From an uncultured Planctomycetaceae bacterium (GTDB lineage: Bacteria; Planctomycetota; Planctomycetia; Planctomycetales; Planctomycetaceae): a DNA stretch of 64,000 nucleotides. Below are positions 18,236 through 27,722 of the stretch, piece after piece (the stretch's first letter is position 1; every line of letters begins with the position of its first letter). Position numbers and translations under genes: made by a program. The stretch lies in the NCBI GenBank assembly GCA_903924405.1, contig CAIYBH010000373.1, forward strand, positions 1 to 64,000. The letters run 5' to 3'. The notes beneath the pieces were generated by a model. It was not told the DNA's origin, searched no databases, and saw nothing but the letters and a program-made list of their open reading frames with translations.

Positions 18236-18425
18236 CAGCGGTACTCGTACTCATACTCGTACTCGTGCTCGAAGGGACATAATCCACGCGCTGTTCATCC
18301 GTGTCCAACCGTCGTCCGCCCCCCGTCAACAATTCCCGGCTCAGGTGGAACTTCGCCCTCCCCGCCAAATCCAATCGATCCCAATCCATCTGTGTTTCTC
18401 TGTGTCCATCCGTGGTTCAAAAATC
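18236..18425. repeat. Composite repeat, copy 1, with hexamer tract
   Basis: Begins with five TACTCG-like hexamers (~18240-18270), then CTCGAAGGGACATAATCCAC, GTTCATCCGTGTCCAACCG, GGCTCAGGTGGAACTTCG and CTGTGTTTCTCTGTG. The same blocks occur in the same order at 18971-19142, about 730 bases away. Confidence 0.85.
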
Positions 18426-18822
18426 GCCAGCCCCAGACATGATGGCAGGATCACGGACGTCAAACGTGTTCAGACGCCGATCCGCTGTGGTCAGTCCGTT
18501 TTTACGCCGGTTCTCAAAGCGGCGCGCTCACACATGCCGTCGCGTTGCGACTCGGAAACTCCGTTCTGCCGCATAACCTCGGATTGGCATCCGAGGCTTT
18601 CACATGCCGTCGCGTCGCGACTCTACAACTCGCACATCGCGTTGCGATTGAATTGCGAAGCAATGCCATGCAACGGCCTCGGACGCCAGTTCGAGGAAGT
18701 CATACGACGCATCGGTCGGAGTTGCAAAGCAACGGCAGGTGCCGCCAATCAGCGATCACAACAATTCGGATCGCCGTTTCGAGCATGGGGCGACGGGAAT
18801 TCCGGGCGAGTCGAATCATGTC

Positions 18823-18931
18823 GCCCCGTTGGGGCTTGAGGACCACCCACACACTCCATTCCATGGGCTGACGCCCATGGCTACATCCTACCGCCGCTCC
18901 GCGGCTAAATCGCAAAACCCGCGGCTTGCGA
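18823..18931. repeat. Cluster of four short palindromes
   Basis: Consecutive hairpins: GCCCCGTTGGGGC (18823-18835), CCATGGGCTGACGCCCATGG (18861-18880), GCCGCTCCGCGGC (18893-18905) and arms TCGCAA/TTGCGA (18910-18931). The regular spacing suggests one mobile or structural repeat unit rather than separate terminators. Confidence 0.75.
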
Positions 18932-18970
18932 AGAGGTAAAACTGGTGCCAGCCATTTGTCGGTAACTCCA

Positions 18971-19195
18971 TGCTCTTGCTGGTGCTCGTACTCGAGCTCG
19001 AAGTGACATAATCCACGCGACGTTCATCCGTGTCCAACCGCCCCCTGTCAACAATTCCCGGTTCAGGTGGAACTTCGCCCTCCCCGCCAATCTCATTCGA
19101 TCCCAATCCATCTGTGTTTCTCTGTGTTCATCCGTGGTTTCAACCCGCCCCGTCCACAATTACCGGCTCAGATGGAACTTCGCCCTCCCAGTTAC
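18971..19195. repeat. Composite repeat, copy 2
   Basis: Repeats the block order of 18236-18425 from CTCGAAGTGACATAATCCAC through CTGTGTTTCTCTGTG, with scattered substitutions. An extra partial unit follows at ~19150-19190 (ACAATTACCGGCTCAGATGG). Confidence 0.85.
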
Positions 19196-19626
19196 TGCCG
19201 GGTTGATGACGGATAGATCGCCCACAAACACGGGAAACCCGCAAAATCCGGGTAATCTGCATCGATTGCGTAAACCTTATCGATAAGCATCAGCGGCCAA
19301 TTTGCCGAGGTCTCCGCGTTGCCGGCCGACGTAAACCAGGGGCCGAACGGGCATTTGCGGACGAAAAATTGCCCGGGTTGGGGGGAACGGGTGTGCGGAA
19401 TTGGCAGAAAAGTGGGAACGGCCGCGAAAAGCCGGGGAACCTGGTAAACTCAGTACGCGGTAACCACTGGACTTGTCGAAAACCAGAGTTTAAGATACCG
19501 AGTTCTTTCGCGTGGCAGCCCCTTAGGGGACGGATGTTCCGTCCTGGCGTCGTGCACTGGCCTTTAACCCCGGTAACGGAAACTGCATCCAAGCGGAATT
19601 CGGAACGGGATTGAGTGGGATCTGGA

Positions 19627-21405
19627 ATGGTCGATCGTAACCTTTTAAGAGAATTCAACATTGATGAGGCGGAACTGGATGCGGTGATTGCCGCGTCGTT
19701 CCCCGACTTTGCCGAAGAAGACATTTATCACGAGCAGGCACAGGCGTACGACCTGAACCAGATCCTGACCGGAACGATTGTGCGAGTCGACAACGAAGAA
19801 GTTGTCGTTGACATTGGTTACAAGAGCGAAGGTGTTGTTCAGCGCGACGAGTGGGACGACATGGAACCCCCACCGGAAGTCGGCCAGCGCATCGAAGTGG
19901 AGCTCGAAGAATTCGAAGACTCCATCGGCCTGATCGTGCTGTCCAAGCGTAAGGCGGACCGTCGCCGCGAGTGGGAAAAGATCATCAGCACCCACAAGGA
20001 AGGCGATATTGTCAAGGGGCAGGTCATCCGCAAGATCAAGGGTGGTCTGTTGCTGAACATTGGCGTGAACGTGTTCCTGCCAGCCAGCCAGGTGGACATT
20101 CGTCGACCGAACGACATCGCCGAATACATCGGGTCCGAAATCGAATGTATGATTCTGAAGATCGACGAAGCCCGACGCAACATCGTTGTGTCTCGCCGCC
20201 GTCTGATCGAAGAAGAACGCGAAAAGATGAAGAAGACCCTGCTGTCCAATCTGCAGATTGGTCAGATCCGCAAGGGTACGGTCAAGAACATCGCCGACTT
20301 CGGGGCCTTCGTGGACCTGGGCGGTATCGATGGTCTGCTGCACATCACCGACATGAGCTGGGGGCGTATCAGCCATCCAACCGAGATGGTGCGGATCGAC
20401 GACGAGATCGAAGTCATGGTCCTCAACATCGACTATGACAAGGAAAAGATCGCACTGGGACTGAAGCAGAAGTCTGCCAGCCCATGGGCCAACATCAGCA
20501 CCAAGTACCCAGTCGGGTCCAAAGTGCAGGGCGAAGTGGTCAATGTGCTGTCTTACGGTGCCTTCGTCAAACTGGAAGACGGCATCGAAGGGCTCGTGCA
20601 CATCAGCGAAATGTCCTGGACACGCCGCGTCAATCACCCCAGCGAACTGGTGGCGATTGGCGACAAGGTCGAGGTCATGGTGCTGGGGATCAACGAAGAC
20701 AAGCAGGAAATCTCACTGGGCATGAAGCAGACTCAGCCCAATCCGTGGGACGAAGTTGCGACCCGTTACCCGGTCGGTTCCATCGTCAAGGGCACCGTTC
20801 GCAACCTCACCAACTACGGTGCGTTCGTCGAACTTCAGGAAGGTGTGGACGGCCTGCTGCACATCAGCGACATGTCCTGGACCCGCAAGGTGTCCCACGC
20901 CAACGAAATCCTGAAGAAGGGCGATCCGATCGAATGCCAGATCCTGTCGGTCGACGAAGATCGCCGTCGTATCGCACTTGGTCTGAAGCAGCTGTCTGAA
21001 GACCCATGGGAAACACGAATTCCCGAGAAGTACGCTCCCGGCAAGACTGTCTCCGGCAAGGTCACGAAGATCACCAACTTTGGCGTCTTTGTGCAGCTGG
21101 AAGACGATCTCGAAGGGTTGTTGCACGTCTCGGAACTCGCAGACCACAAGGTCGAGCATCCGGAAAGTCTCGTGTCAGTCGGCCAGGAATTGGAAGTCCG
21201 CGTGCTCCGCGTGGACACCGGCGAACGCAAGATCGGGCTCAGCCGCAAGTCAGAGCCGAAGGAAGCCGAATCCGCACCTGCAACGGAAACCGCAGCAGGC
21301 GGCGCCGCGACTCAGGCTCCCCCGAAGGCTCGCGAAGAACTCAAGGGTGGTATGGGATCGGGTTCCGGTCCGCTGTTCTCCCTTGGCGGTGGCGAAGACA
21401 AGTAG
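19627..21405 (+). CDS. rpsA: 30S ribosomal protein S1
   Basis: A 592-residue S1 protein with six OB-fold S1 repeats: GTIVRVDNEEVVVDIGYKSE (~47 on), GQVIRKIKGGLLLNIG (~130), GTVKNIADFGAFVDLGGIDG, GEVVNVLSYGAFVKLEDGIE, GTVRNLTNYGAFVELQEGVD and GKVTKITNFGVFVQLEDDLE. Repeats 3-6 are closest to each other, as in S1 generally. It binds mRNA and delivers it to the 30S subunit. ATG 19627 is preferred to an in-frame GTG four codons earlier. The tail is Ala/Glu-rich and ends in a Gly-rich segment. A clear terminator follows at 21446. Confidence 0.97.
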   Translation: MVDRNLLREFNIDEAELDAVIAASFPDFAEEDIYHEQAQAYDLNQILTGTIVRVDNEEVVVDIGYKSEGVVQRDEWDDMEPPPEVGQRIEVELEEFEDSIGLIVLSKRKADRRREWEKIISTHKEGDIVKGQVIRKIKGGLLLNIGVNVFLPASQVDIRRPNDIAEYIGSEIECMILKIDEARRNIVVSRRRLIEEEREKMKKTLLSNLQIGQIRKGTVKNIADFGAFVDLGGIDGLLHITDMSWGRISHPTEMVRIDDEIEVMVLNIDYDKEKIALGLKQKSASPWANISTKYPVGSKVQGEVVNVLSYGAFVKLEDGIEGLVHISEMSWTRRVNHPSELVAIGDKVEVMVLGINEDKQEISLGMKQTQPNPWDEVATRYPVGSIVKGTVRNLTNYGAFVELQEGVDGLLHISDMSWTRKVSHANEILKKGDPIECQILSVDEDRRRIALGLKQLSEDPWETRIPEKYAPGKTVSGKVTKITNFGVFVQLEDDLEGLLHVSELADHKVEHPESLVSVGQELEVRVLRVDTGERKIGLSRKSEPKEAESAPATETAAGGAATQAPPKAREELKGGMGSGSGPLFSLGGGEDK

Positions 21406-21445
21406 CCTGCACCCCTAAATGGTGTGTCTGACTGAATAGCCAAAG

Positions 21446-21479
21446 CAGGCGACCTGTTCCGCAGGTCGCCTGTTTTTTT
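21446..21479 (+). terminator. rpsA intrinsic terminator
   Basis: Perfect 11-base arms 21446-21456 and 21462-21472, a 5-base loop and seven T, 40 bases after the rpsA stop. Confidence 0.96.
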
Positions 21480-22301
21480 GTTGGCCCGTCAATACCGGCA
21501 AACACATTCGATGTGTGTCGGCGAGCCGATGCGGCTGGTATCTGGCTGGTTCCGTCGTTGAAATCATCCGAGCACAAGTCCCGATGATCCGACGTTAAAC
21601 AGGTTTTGGTTCTGCACCACGGCGCAGGCTGTTGCCATGCCTGTTGCTCAAGCCTCTGCTTTACTGGTCGCCGTATCTCACTCAGCAGCGGCATGCGTCA
21701 CTGACAAATCAGACGGCAGTGCCACGATTGCCGTGGCAACCTTTCACTCGCCAGCCCTCAGTTCGCCAACAAACTTTTTTCAGTTTCGGGGAAAAGAACT
21801 GCATTCGTTCTATTGATTGGAACACGCGGCCCGGTATAACGCCGCGCAGTGTACGAAGTCACGCATATTGACTGGGGATCAGAGTGTCCCCCACAAAACG
21901 CCGTCTGACCATGGTGCTTGCCAGTCAACACCGTGTGCAGAACTCAAACCAAAGGCAGCGGTGACCACGCCGACGCCTTCAACCTGGCCTGCCGCATGTC
22001 CAATGCGGCCAGATCAGGAAGGACTCGATAGAACGCAGGATGGATTTTTGCATGTCAGTCCGGGATGGAGTCGGCCGGTACTGACCCGAGTCTGCCGACT
22101 TCAGACGTCTGCGAAGAGAACACCTTTCTGCAAGCGGTCCCCGGAATGGGGTATCTGCGGACTGGCCTGAGCTGTAGTGGATTCCGTACCCGTACCTGCT
22201 GTACTTGATGGGCTGCAGCGTTCCGGAATGGACAACCAGCGGATTCAGTGCTTCACCCGGCGTCGCTTGTGCAGAAGGTGCTTTAGCGGATTACGGAGTA
22301 G
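21480..22301. other. Long gap between rpsA terminator and kamA
   Basis: About 820 bases. Frames such as 21817-22170 have no protein-like character. No repeat of the kinds seen elsewhere was found. It presumably contains the kamA promoter and leader. Confidence 0.6.
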
Positions 22302-23750
22302 ATGTTCGTGACTGAATCCTTGTTTGTCGGGGCCGACAGCAGTCCAGTGTCCCTCGGCAGTCCGGAAGTTGAAGAGCCTCCGGGAAGTGTGGGCCTTTCG
22401 TCGCCTCAAAAGTACATTGACACAATCAAAGCTGCGGCCCGCGTTTCCAGAGAGGAATCGGGATCGCGATCCCCGGGCAACGGCTCGGCAACAAACTCCA
22501 CCAACCCGCTCTCGGCTGTGGCCGATCGAGCCTTTGCGACCGCAAAGACGCAGTCCACCAGAATCGACGCCGCCCATGTCGACTCTGCCCCCGTTCGCCA
22601 CGAGAATGCTTTGACGACCTTGTTTCGGGAACGATTTTTTCCCGACACCTCGGACGCGGACTGGGATGACTGGCGCTGGCAATCCCGGCATCGGATCCGC
22701 ACCCTCGAGCAGTTTGAGAAGATGCTGGAGCTGTCGGTTGAAGAGCGCGATGTTCTGGCAGACGGAGGCACACTGCTGCCTACGGCCGTGACTCCGTACT
22801 ACATGAGTCTGCTGGATCCGGAAAATCCACTGCAGGCACTCCGCAAAACCGTCGTCCCCACCACTCGCGAATTCCAGCGTTCCCCTGGCGAGGCCGATGA
22901 TCCGCTGGGAGAAGACGGACACAGCCCGGTCCCGGGCCTGGTTCATCGATATCCGGACCGAGTACTGCTGTTGCCACTGGACTTCTGCTCCACATACTGC
23001 CGCTACTGCACTCGTTCACGCGTCGTTGGTCATGGAGAAATCCAACCCAATGTGCAGCGACTGGAAGCCATCTTCCACTACCTCGAAGAAACGCCACAGG
23101 TTCGCGACGTGCTGATCTCCGGTGGTGATCCACTTGCGCTCAGCGATGAAAAGCTCGACTGGATCCTCGGACGTCTTCATGCGATTCCGCATATTGAGTT
23201 TGTGCGTATCGGCACGAAGATGCCCGCCGTTCTTCCGCAACGCATCACTCCTGAACTCTGCACAATGCTGCGCAAGTATCATCCCCTGTGGATGAGCGTG
23301 CATTTTCTGCATCCCGACGAATGCACGCCGGAAGCCAAACATGCCTGCAGTCGACTGGCCGATGCCGGGATACCGCTGGGATCACAGACTGTGCTGCTGA
23401 AAGGTGTCAACGATGACGTGGACATCATGAAACAACTGGTCCACCGCCTGCTGTTGATGCGTGTGCGTCCGTACTATCTGTACCAGTGTGATCCCATCAG
23501 CGGTTCGGCTCACTTCCGCACCCCGGTCTCCAAAGGCCTGGAGATTATTCAGGGCCTGCGTGGGCACACCACGGGCTACGCTGCGCCGACGTATGTGATT
23601 GATGCTCCGGGTGGTGGTGGAAAAATCGTTCTGCAGCCGGATGCGGTTGTTGGTCGTGACGGCAATGATCTGCTGCTGCGGAATTTTGAGGGCAAGGTGT
23701 TTCGTTATCCGGACCACGAAGGTGGCACCGCGGGAACACACCTTTCCTGA
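22302..23750 (+). CDS. kamA: Lysine 2,3-aminomutase, KamA-type radical SAM enzyme
   Basis: A 482-residue radical SAM, PLP-dependent aminomutase converting L-lysine to beta-lysine. The cluster-binding CSTYCRYC uses Cys229, Cys233 and Cys236. DADWDDWRWQSRHRIRTLEQ (~119-138), VLISGGDPLALSD, PYYLYQCDPISGSAHFRTPV and YVIDAPGGGGKI match KamA rather than the shorter EpmB. The first ~105 residues (Ser/Pro/Ala-rich) are absent from typical ~420-residue KamA proteins. ATG 22302 follows CGGAG. No partner genes for lysine fermentation or beta-lysine acetylation are adjacent, so the product may serve as osmolyte or another role. Confidence 0.93.
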   Translation: MFVTESLFVGADSSPVSLGSPEVEEPPGSVGLSSPQKYIDTIKAAARVSREESGSRSPGNGSATNSTNPLSAVADRAFATAKTQSTRIDAAHVDSAPVRHENALTTLFRERFFPDTSDADWDDWRWQSRHRIRTLEQFEKMLELSVEERDVLADGGTLLPTAVTPYYMSLLDPENPLQALRKTVVPTTREFQRSPGEADDPLGEDGHSPVPGLVHRYPDRVLLLPLDFCSTYCRYCTRSRVVGHGEIQPNVQRLEAIFHYLEETPQVRDVLISGGDPLALSDEKLDWILGRLHAIPHIEFVRIGTKMPAVLPQRITPELCTMLRKYHPLWMSVHFLHPDECTPEAKHACSRLADAGIPLGSQTVLLKGVNDDVDIMKQLVHRLLLMRVRPYYLYQCDPISGSAHFRTPVSKGLEIIQGLRGHTTGYAAPTYVIDAPGGGGKIVLQPDAVVGRDGNDLLLRNFEGKVFRYPDHEGGTAGTHLS

Positions 23751-23911
23751 GTGCCCTTCGAAGAGTTGCGGATAGCAAACCCATAGCTGCGCCCGTGGTC
23801 TTCGTGCTGATTCTGATCAGACGCGAATGGAAACGATCACGTCTCAACACCGACAAGGCGTTGTGACCTCGTCGGTGCATGACTGCCACGGGTTCTGATC
23901 AGAATTCATCG

Positions 23912-23943
23912 CGTGGAACTCAGCCAGCTGGCCGAGTTCCACG
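23912..23943. terminator. Hairpin between convergent kamA and asnS
   Basis: Arms CGTGGAACTC (23912-23921) and GAGTTCCACG (23934-23943) enclose a second palindrome GCCAGCTGGC, giving an almost continuous hairpin. No T-run on either side, so it may act as a factor-assisted bidirectional end. Two palindromic TTCTGATCAGAA-like sites lie nearby (~23812 and ~23893). Confidence 0.6.
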
Positions 23944-23981
23944 CCGGGACCTGCGGCCGGCGTGGAAGAACTCTCCGACCT

Positions 23982-25376
23982 CTAAAACTCGGCATGGCCG
24001 GGCGTTCGTGGGAACGGGATCACGTCACGGATGTTGGTCATTCCCGTGATCAGCAGCACAGCTCGTTCCAGCCCCAGCCCGAATCCTGCGTGCGGCACCG
24101 TGCCGTACTTGCGCAGATCGGTGTACCACCAGTAGTCATCCGGATTCAGGTGGCACTCGTGCATGCGCTGCACCAGCACATCCAGGCGTTCTTCACGCTG
24201 ACTTCCGCCGATGATTTCGCCGACCCCGGGCACCAGCACGTCCATCGCACGCACCGTTTTTCCATCGTCGTTGCAGCGCATGTAGAACGGTTTCAGAGTC
24301 CGGGGGTAGTTGTAGAGGATGACAGGCTGGCCGAAATGCTCCTCCGTCAGAAATCGCTCATGTTCGGTCTGCAGATCACTGCCCCATTGAACCTCGTAAT
24401 CAAAACGACGACCGCTCTTCAGAATGATGTCGATCGCCTCGGTGTAGGGCAGACGAATGAAGTCTTTGGAGCGGATGCTTTCGAGGCGTGCCATCACTCC
24501 GGTATCGATCCGCTGACTGAAAAACTCCATGTCCTCACTGCAGTCGTTCAGGACGTCATTCACCATGGTTCGGATGAAGGATTCCGCCAGATCCATATTG
24601 TCGTTCAGGTCGTAGAAGGGCATTTCCGGTTCCACCATCCAGAATTCAGCAAGGTGGCGTGTGGTGTTGCTGTTTTCTGCGCGAAAGGTGGGGCCAAATG
24701 TGTAGCAGTCGCCGACTGCGGTCGCGTAGGTTTCAGCCTCCAGTTGTCCGCTGACGGTCAAGGAGGCTGGTTTGCCGAAAAAGTCCTGTTTCCAGTCGAT
24801 CTGATCGATTTGTTTTCTGGCCAGCAGAGCCAGGTCCAGTGTGGTGACCTGAAACATTTCCCCGGCCCCTTCACAGTCCGACGTGGTGATGATGGGGGTA
24901 TTGAGATAGAGGAAACCGCGTTTCTGAAAAAACGAATGGATGGACCAGCTGATGCGGTTTCGCACACGGGCCACTGCTCCGAAAGTGTTGGTGCGAGCTC
25001 GCAGGTGCGCGATGTCCCGCAGAAACTCCATCGTGTGTCCCTTTTTCTGCAGCGGGTACGACACTGGATCTGCAGTTCCCAGAACTTCCAGTGAGGTCGC
25101 CTGCAGCTCGATCCGCTGGCCTTTTCCGGGCGAATCCTTCAGCAGTCCCTCAACGGACACGCTGGCTCCGGTGGTCACCAGCTTGATGGTTTCTTCGTAG
25201 CCCGGGACCGTGTTTTCCACCACGATCTGCAGATTCTTCATGCAGCTGCCGTCATTGAGCTCGATGAATGAGAAGCCATTTTTGGAATCCCGGCGCGTGC
25301 GAACCCAGCCTTTGGCGACAATCTGAGTCCCGGCCTGTCCATCCTGAAGAATGCGGGCGATGCGAGTGACTGGCAT
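23982..25376 (-). CDS. asnS: Asparaginyl-tRNA synthetase
   Basis: A 464-residue class IIb synthetase that charges tRNA-Asn. The N-terminal OB fold (~1-110) starts with [20 protein letters not shown]. Class II motif 2 is [20 protein letters not shown] and motif 3 is [15 protein letters not shown] near the C-terminus, which ends in [12 protein letters not shown] as in AsnS. The start is ATG 25376 ([10 protein letters not shown]); the frame is open 35 codons further upstream, but that part is unrelated to the family. The gene is complete and of normal length. Confidence 0.96.
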   Translation of the reverse strand: MPVTRIARILQDGQAGTQIVAKGWVRTRRDSKNGFSFIELNDGSCMKNLQIVVENTVPGYEETIKLVTTGASVSVEGLLKDSPGKGQRIELQATSLEVLGTADPVSYPLQKKGHTMEFLRDIAHLRARTNTFGAVARVRNRISWSIHSFFQKRGFLYLNTPIITTSDCEGAGEMFQVTTLDLALLARKQIDQIDWKQDFFGKPASLTVSGQLEAETYATAVGDCYTFGPTFRAENSNTTRHLAEFWMVEPEMPFYDLNDNMDLAESFIRTMVNDVLNDCSEDMEFFSQRIDTGVMARLESIRSKDFIRLPYTEAIDIILKSGRRFDYEVQWGSDLQTEHERFLTEEHFGQPVILYNYPRTLKPFYMRCNDDGKTVRAMDVLVPGVGEIIGGSQREERLDVLVQRMHECHLNPDDYWWYTDLRKYGTVPHAGFGLGLERAVLLITGMTNIRDVIPFPRTPGHAEF

Positions 25377-25611
25377 AGTGGAAAATCCGGTAACAGAGAA
25401 GGAGGATGAAGGGATCAGGTTGGCCCCGCAGCAGAAGGGACTGCACGTGGTCGCAGGTCCTCGGAGGGCAGGACGAGCCACGCAGCAAAAATCCCCGGAC
25501 GGCGGAGACGGCTGGTGGAATGATGCGGCAAAATGGCAAATTCGGCAAGGCAGGCCTGAGTGACGTCCGGAGACAGGAATCCTGAGCTACGGCTAGCTTT
25601 CCTGCTAGATT

Positions 25612-27060
25612 TTACGTCAGTCCGGGGATGGGATCACTGTGGTAGACCAGATGGGGGCGGTTCAGATCATCGTGCCAGGCCACGGTCTGTGGCACTCCGA
25701 GTGCCTGATAAATGGTCGCCGCCAGATTTTCCGGGCGTTGAGGATCCAGTGCGGGCCATGCTCCGATGGCATCGGTTTCGCCCACAACGCGTCCCCCCTG
25801 AATTCCGCCTCCGGCAAGAAATACCGACTGCACTGCGCCCCAGTGATCACGGCCCGGTTGTTTGTAATGCGCGGGCAGCAGCGTGATACGGGGCGTGCGG
25901 CCGAATTCTCCGGCCATGACAATCAGTGTCTGATCCAGCAGCCCCGATTCGGCAAGATCGTCCAGCAGCGCTGACAGTGCGCGATCCGTTGGCGGAAACA
26001 GGTTATCCTTCAGATGGGGAAACGCGTTTCCGTGGGTATCCCAGGTTTCATCATTACCCAGATTGACCTGCACCAGATTGACCCCGGATTCAACCAGCCG
26101 ACGGGCCATCAGCAGCGACCAGCCGAACGAGTTGCGTCCGTAGCGGTCCTGAACCGCATCGGGGGCTCGTGTCACATCCAGTGCCTGGCGAACATGGGAA
26201 TCCGTCAGCAGTGAAATGGCACCCTGACGATGGCGATCGAAATTTTCCACCTGGGCGGCGGTCTCCAGCACATCACACTGCCGCTCCAGTTCGCTCAGCA
26301 GCGACACACGACGGGAGAGTTGCGGGTGTGTCAGCCCGTGGGCCAGAGTCAGACTGGGCGCTTCGAACAGCCGTTTGTCGGCAAGACCACGGTCCTGATG
26401 ATCAAAGCGATGAGTTGGAAAGGCCCCGTAGGAGGTGCTGTGGAACGGCGACGCTTCGATAAACCATGGATTGCGCTGGTGCCCCATGGCTCCGGCATAC
26501 TGCCCCGGAATGACACGACCGGAATAATGCACGAGTTGTTCAGGGAGCACGGCCGCTGGGGGCAGGTTGTTGCGAGGGCGCGTTACCGTTCCGGCCACTG
26601 CAGCGATACTGGGCCAGTCCTGAGGACGTGGCAGGTTGGGATTGAATCCGGGCGGCAGTTCTGTCCGCCCCGTCAGCATGATGTGGTGTCCGGCGGAGTG
26701 ATCATTGGAGGGATGCCCCAGCGATCGGCACAGCGACCAGAGATGGCTGCGGAGGGCCAGCCCCGGCAGGTGCTCACAGATCTGCAGGCCCGGTGTGGCG
26801 GTTGAAATCGGGGCAAATTCACCACGCACCTCTGCCGGCGCCTGTGGCTTCATATCGAAGCTGTCGTGCTGCCCCAGACCACCGGACAGAAAAATGTAAA
26901 TGCACGCCTTGAAGGGGGCAGGGCCCGGGTTGTCGGCGGTCATCGCCCGCAGCCCCGGCACATGATTCATCCCCAATCCCAGCAAACCAATCCGGCCCAC
27001 CTGCAGAGCGGTACGGCGGGCGATGCGAGGGTGGCCAAACTGATGGTGGCTGAGCGGCAT
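25612..27060 (-). CDS. DUF1501 exported protein, third copy
   Basis: A 482-residue DUF1501 protein. N-terminal RIARRTALQVGRIGLLGLGM is a twin-arginine-like signal. Blocks: IFLSGGLGQHDSFDMKP (~55-71), GHPSNDHSAGHHIMLTGRTE (~114-133), LVQVNLGNDETWDTHGN and AGEFGRTPRITLL (~379-391). It differs from the other two copies in the middle region and is closer to the DUF1501 subtype with a long GHHIMLTGR block. No DUF1549/1553 gene is adjacent. GAGGTGACCT precedes the ATG. Confidence 0.92.
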   Translation of the reverse strand: MPLSHHQFGHPRIARRTALQVGRIGLLGLGMNHVPGLRAMTADNPGPAPFKACIYIFLSGGLGQHDSFDMKPQAPAEVRGEFAPISTATPGLQICEHLPGLALRSHLWSLCRSLGHPSNDHSAGHHIMLTGRTELPPGFNPNLPRPQDWPSIAAVAGTVTRPRNNLPPAAVLPEQLVHYSGRVIPGQYAGAMGHQRNPWFIEASPFHSTSYGAFPTHRFDHQDRGLADKRLFEAPSLTLAHGLTHPQLSRRVSLLSELERQCDVLETAAQVENFDRHRQGAISLLTDSHVRQALDVTRAPDAVQDRYGRNSFGWSLLMARRLVESGVNLVQVNLGNDETWDTHGNAFPHLKDNLFPPTDRALSALLDDLAESGLLDQTLIVMAGEFGRTPRITLLPAHYKQPGRDHWGAVQSVFLAGGGIQGGRVVGETDAIGAWPALDPQRPENLAATIYQALGVPQTVAWHDDLNRPHLVYHSDPIPGLT

Positions 27061-27722
27061 AGGTCACCTCGGCGGGAATTTTTCAGCTCATGGCCCAACA
27101 GCCTGCAGAAAGACCCGAAAAATGCCGGACGACAGAACCCTTCATCAGACACGCCCTGCGGGGCTTCGGCAACGCGTTGAGTTGCTGTGATGAAGAGCAG
27201 TGATCCGGCCGGACCACTCAGAGACAAGGCCTCGGAGAAACAGGAAACGACGGAAATCCGGTGGGAAACGCAGCGAAAAATCTGTAGGTTGTTCGGAATC
27301 TGACAGCGGCCATTTTGGTAGCACAGCAGCAGGAGAAAATTGCTGAACGCCGGGAAAAGCCGGTCAGAAGGCTGCCGCGTTACCACGGAGATCGCAGCAA
27401 CCGGCAGACGGGAGCGGATGGAATTGATCTGGAGTGACAAAAAACCGAAAGCTGGTAGCTCAAGGGTAACCGATTTCTGGAAAAGCGCACAGCTAAAACG
27501 AAAAAACAGACGTTTGAAATCGGAAAAATAGCGGTGAAATCGGGGGAATTACGGAATTCGCCGCGTTGCATCGCGGAATTTCCCAACCTCCTGCCAATCC
27601 GCGGGAACACTCTGTTTCCGGGCGGATTGAATTCACGAAATCCCTCGCACGGACGTAAACTGGGACGGACGCAGCAGGACGAAGCGGCACATCCATGGGA
27701 TTCTGAAAACAGTGAGGCAAGC
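27061..27722. other. Divergent intergenic region
   Basis: About 660 bases between the third DUF1501 gene and the first DUF3299-like gene. Frames running through it continue into the downstream gene but lose protein character before 27723. No clear repeat or hairpin was recognised. Confidence 0.55.

Larger units (their letters stand above)
18170..19626. other. Repeat-rich gap without supported genes
   Basis: A 1.45-kb interval made mostly of degenerate direct repeats and short palindromes (listed separately). Open frames here are composed of repeat translations and are not believable genes. The last ~350 bases form the rpsA upstream region and contain no recognised repeat. Confidence 0.75.

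Noticed and set aside
16507-19190. Scattered repeats as a CRISPR array
   Set aside because: Units are unevenly spaced by hundreds to thousands of bases, no uniform spacers and no cas genes.
19645-20637. 330-codon frame opposite rpsA
   Set aside because: Asp/His/Val-rich antisense of S1 repeats; a codon-bias artefact.
21817-22170. 117-codon frame after the rpsA terminator
   Set aside because: Pro/Thr/Arg-rich, no start signal, no recognisable fold.
23913-25094. Long plus-strand open frame (393 codons) opposite asnS
   Set aside because: It is the shadow of asnS; the minus frame has full synthetase motifs, and this one has no motif and unlikely composition.
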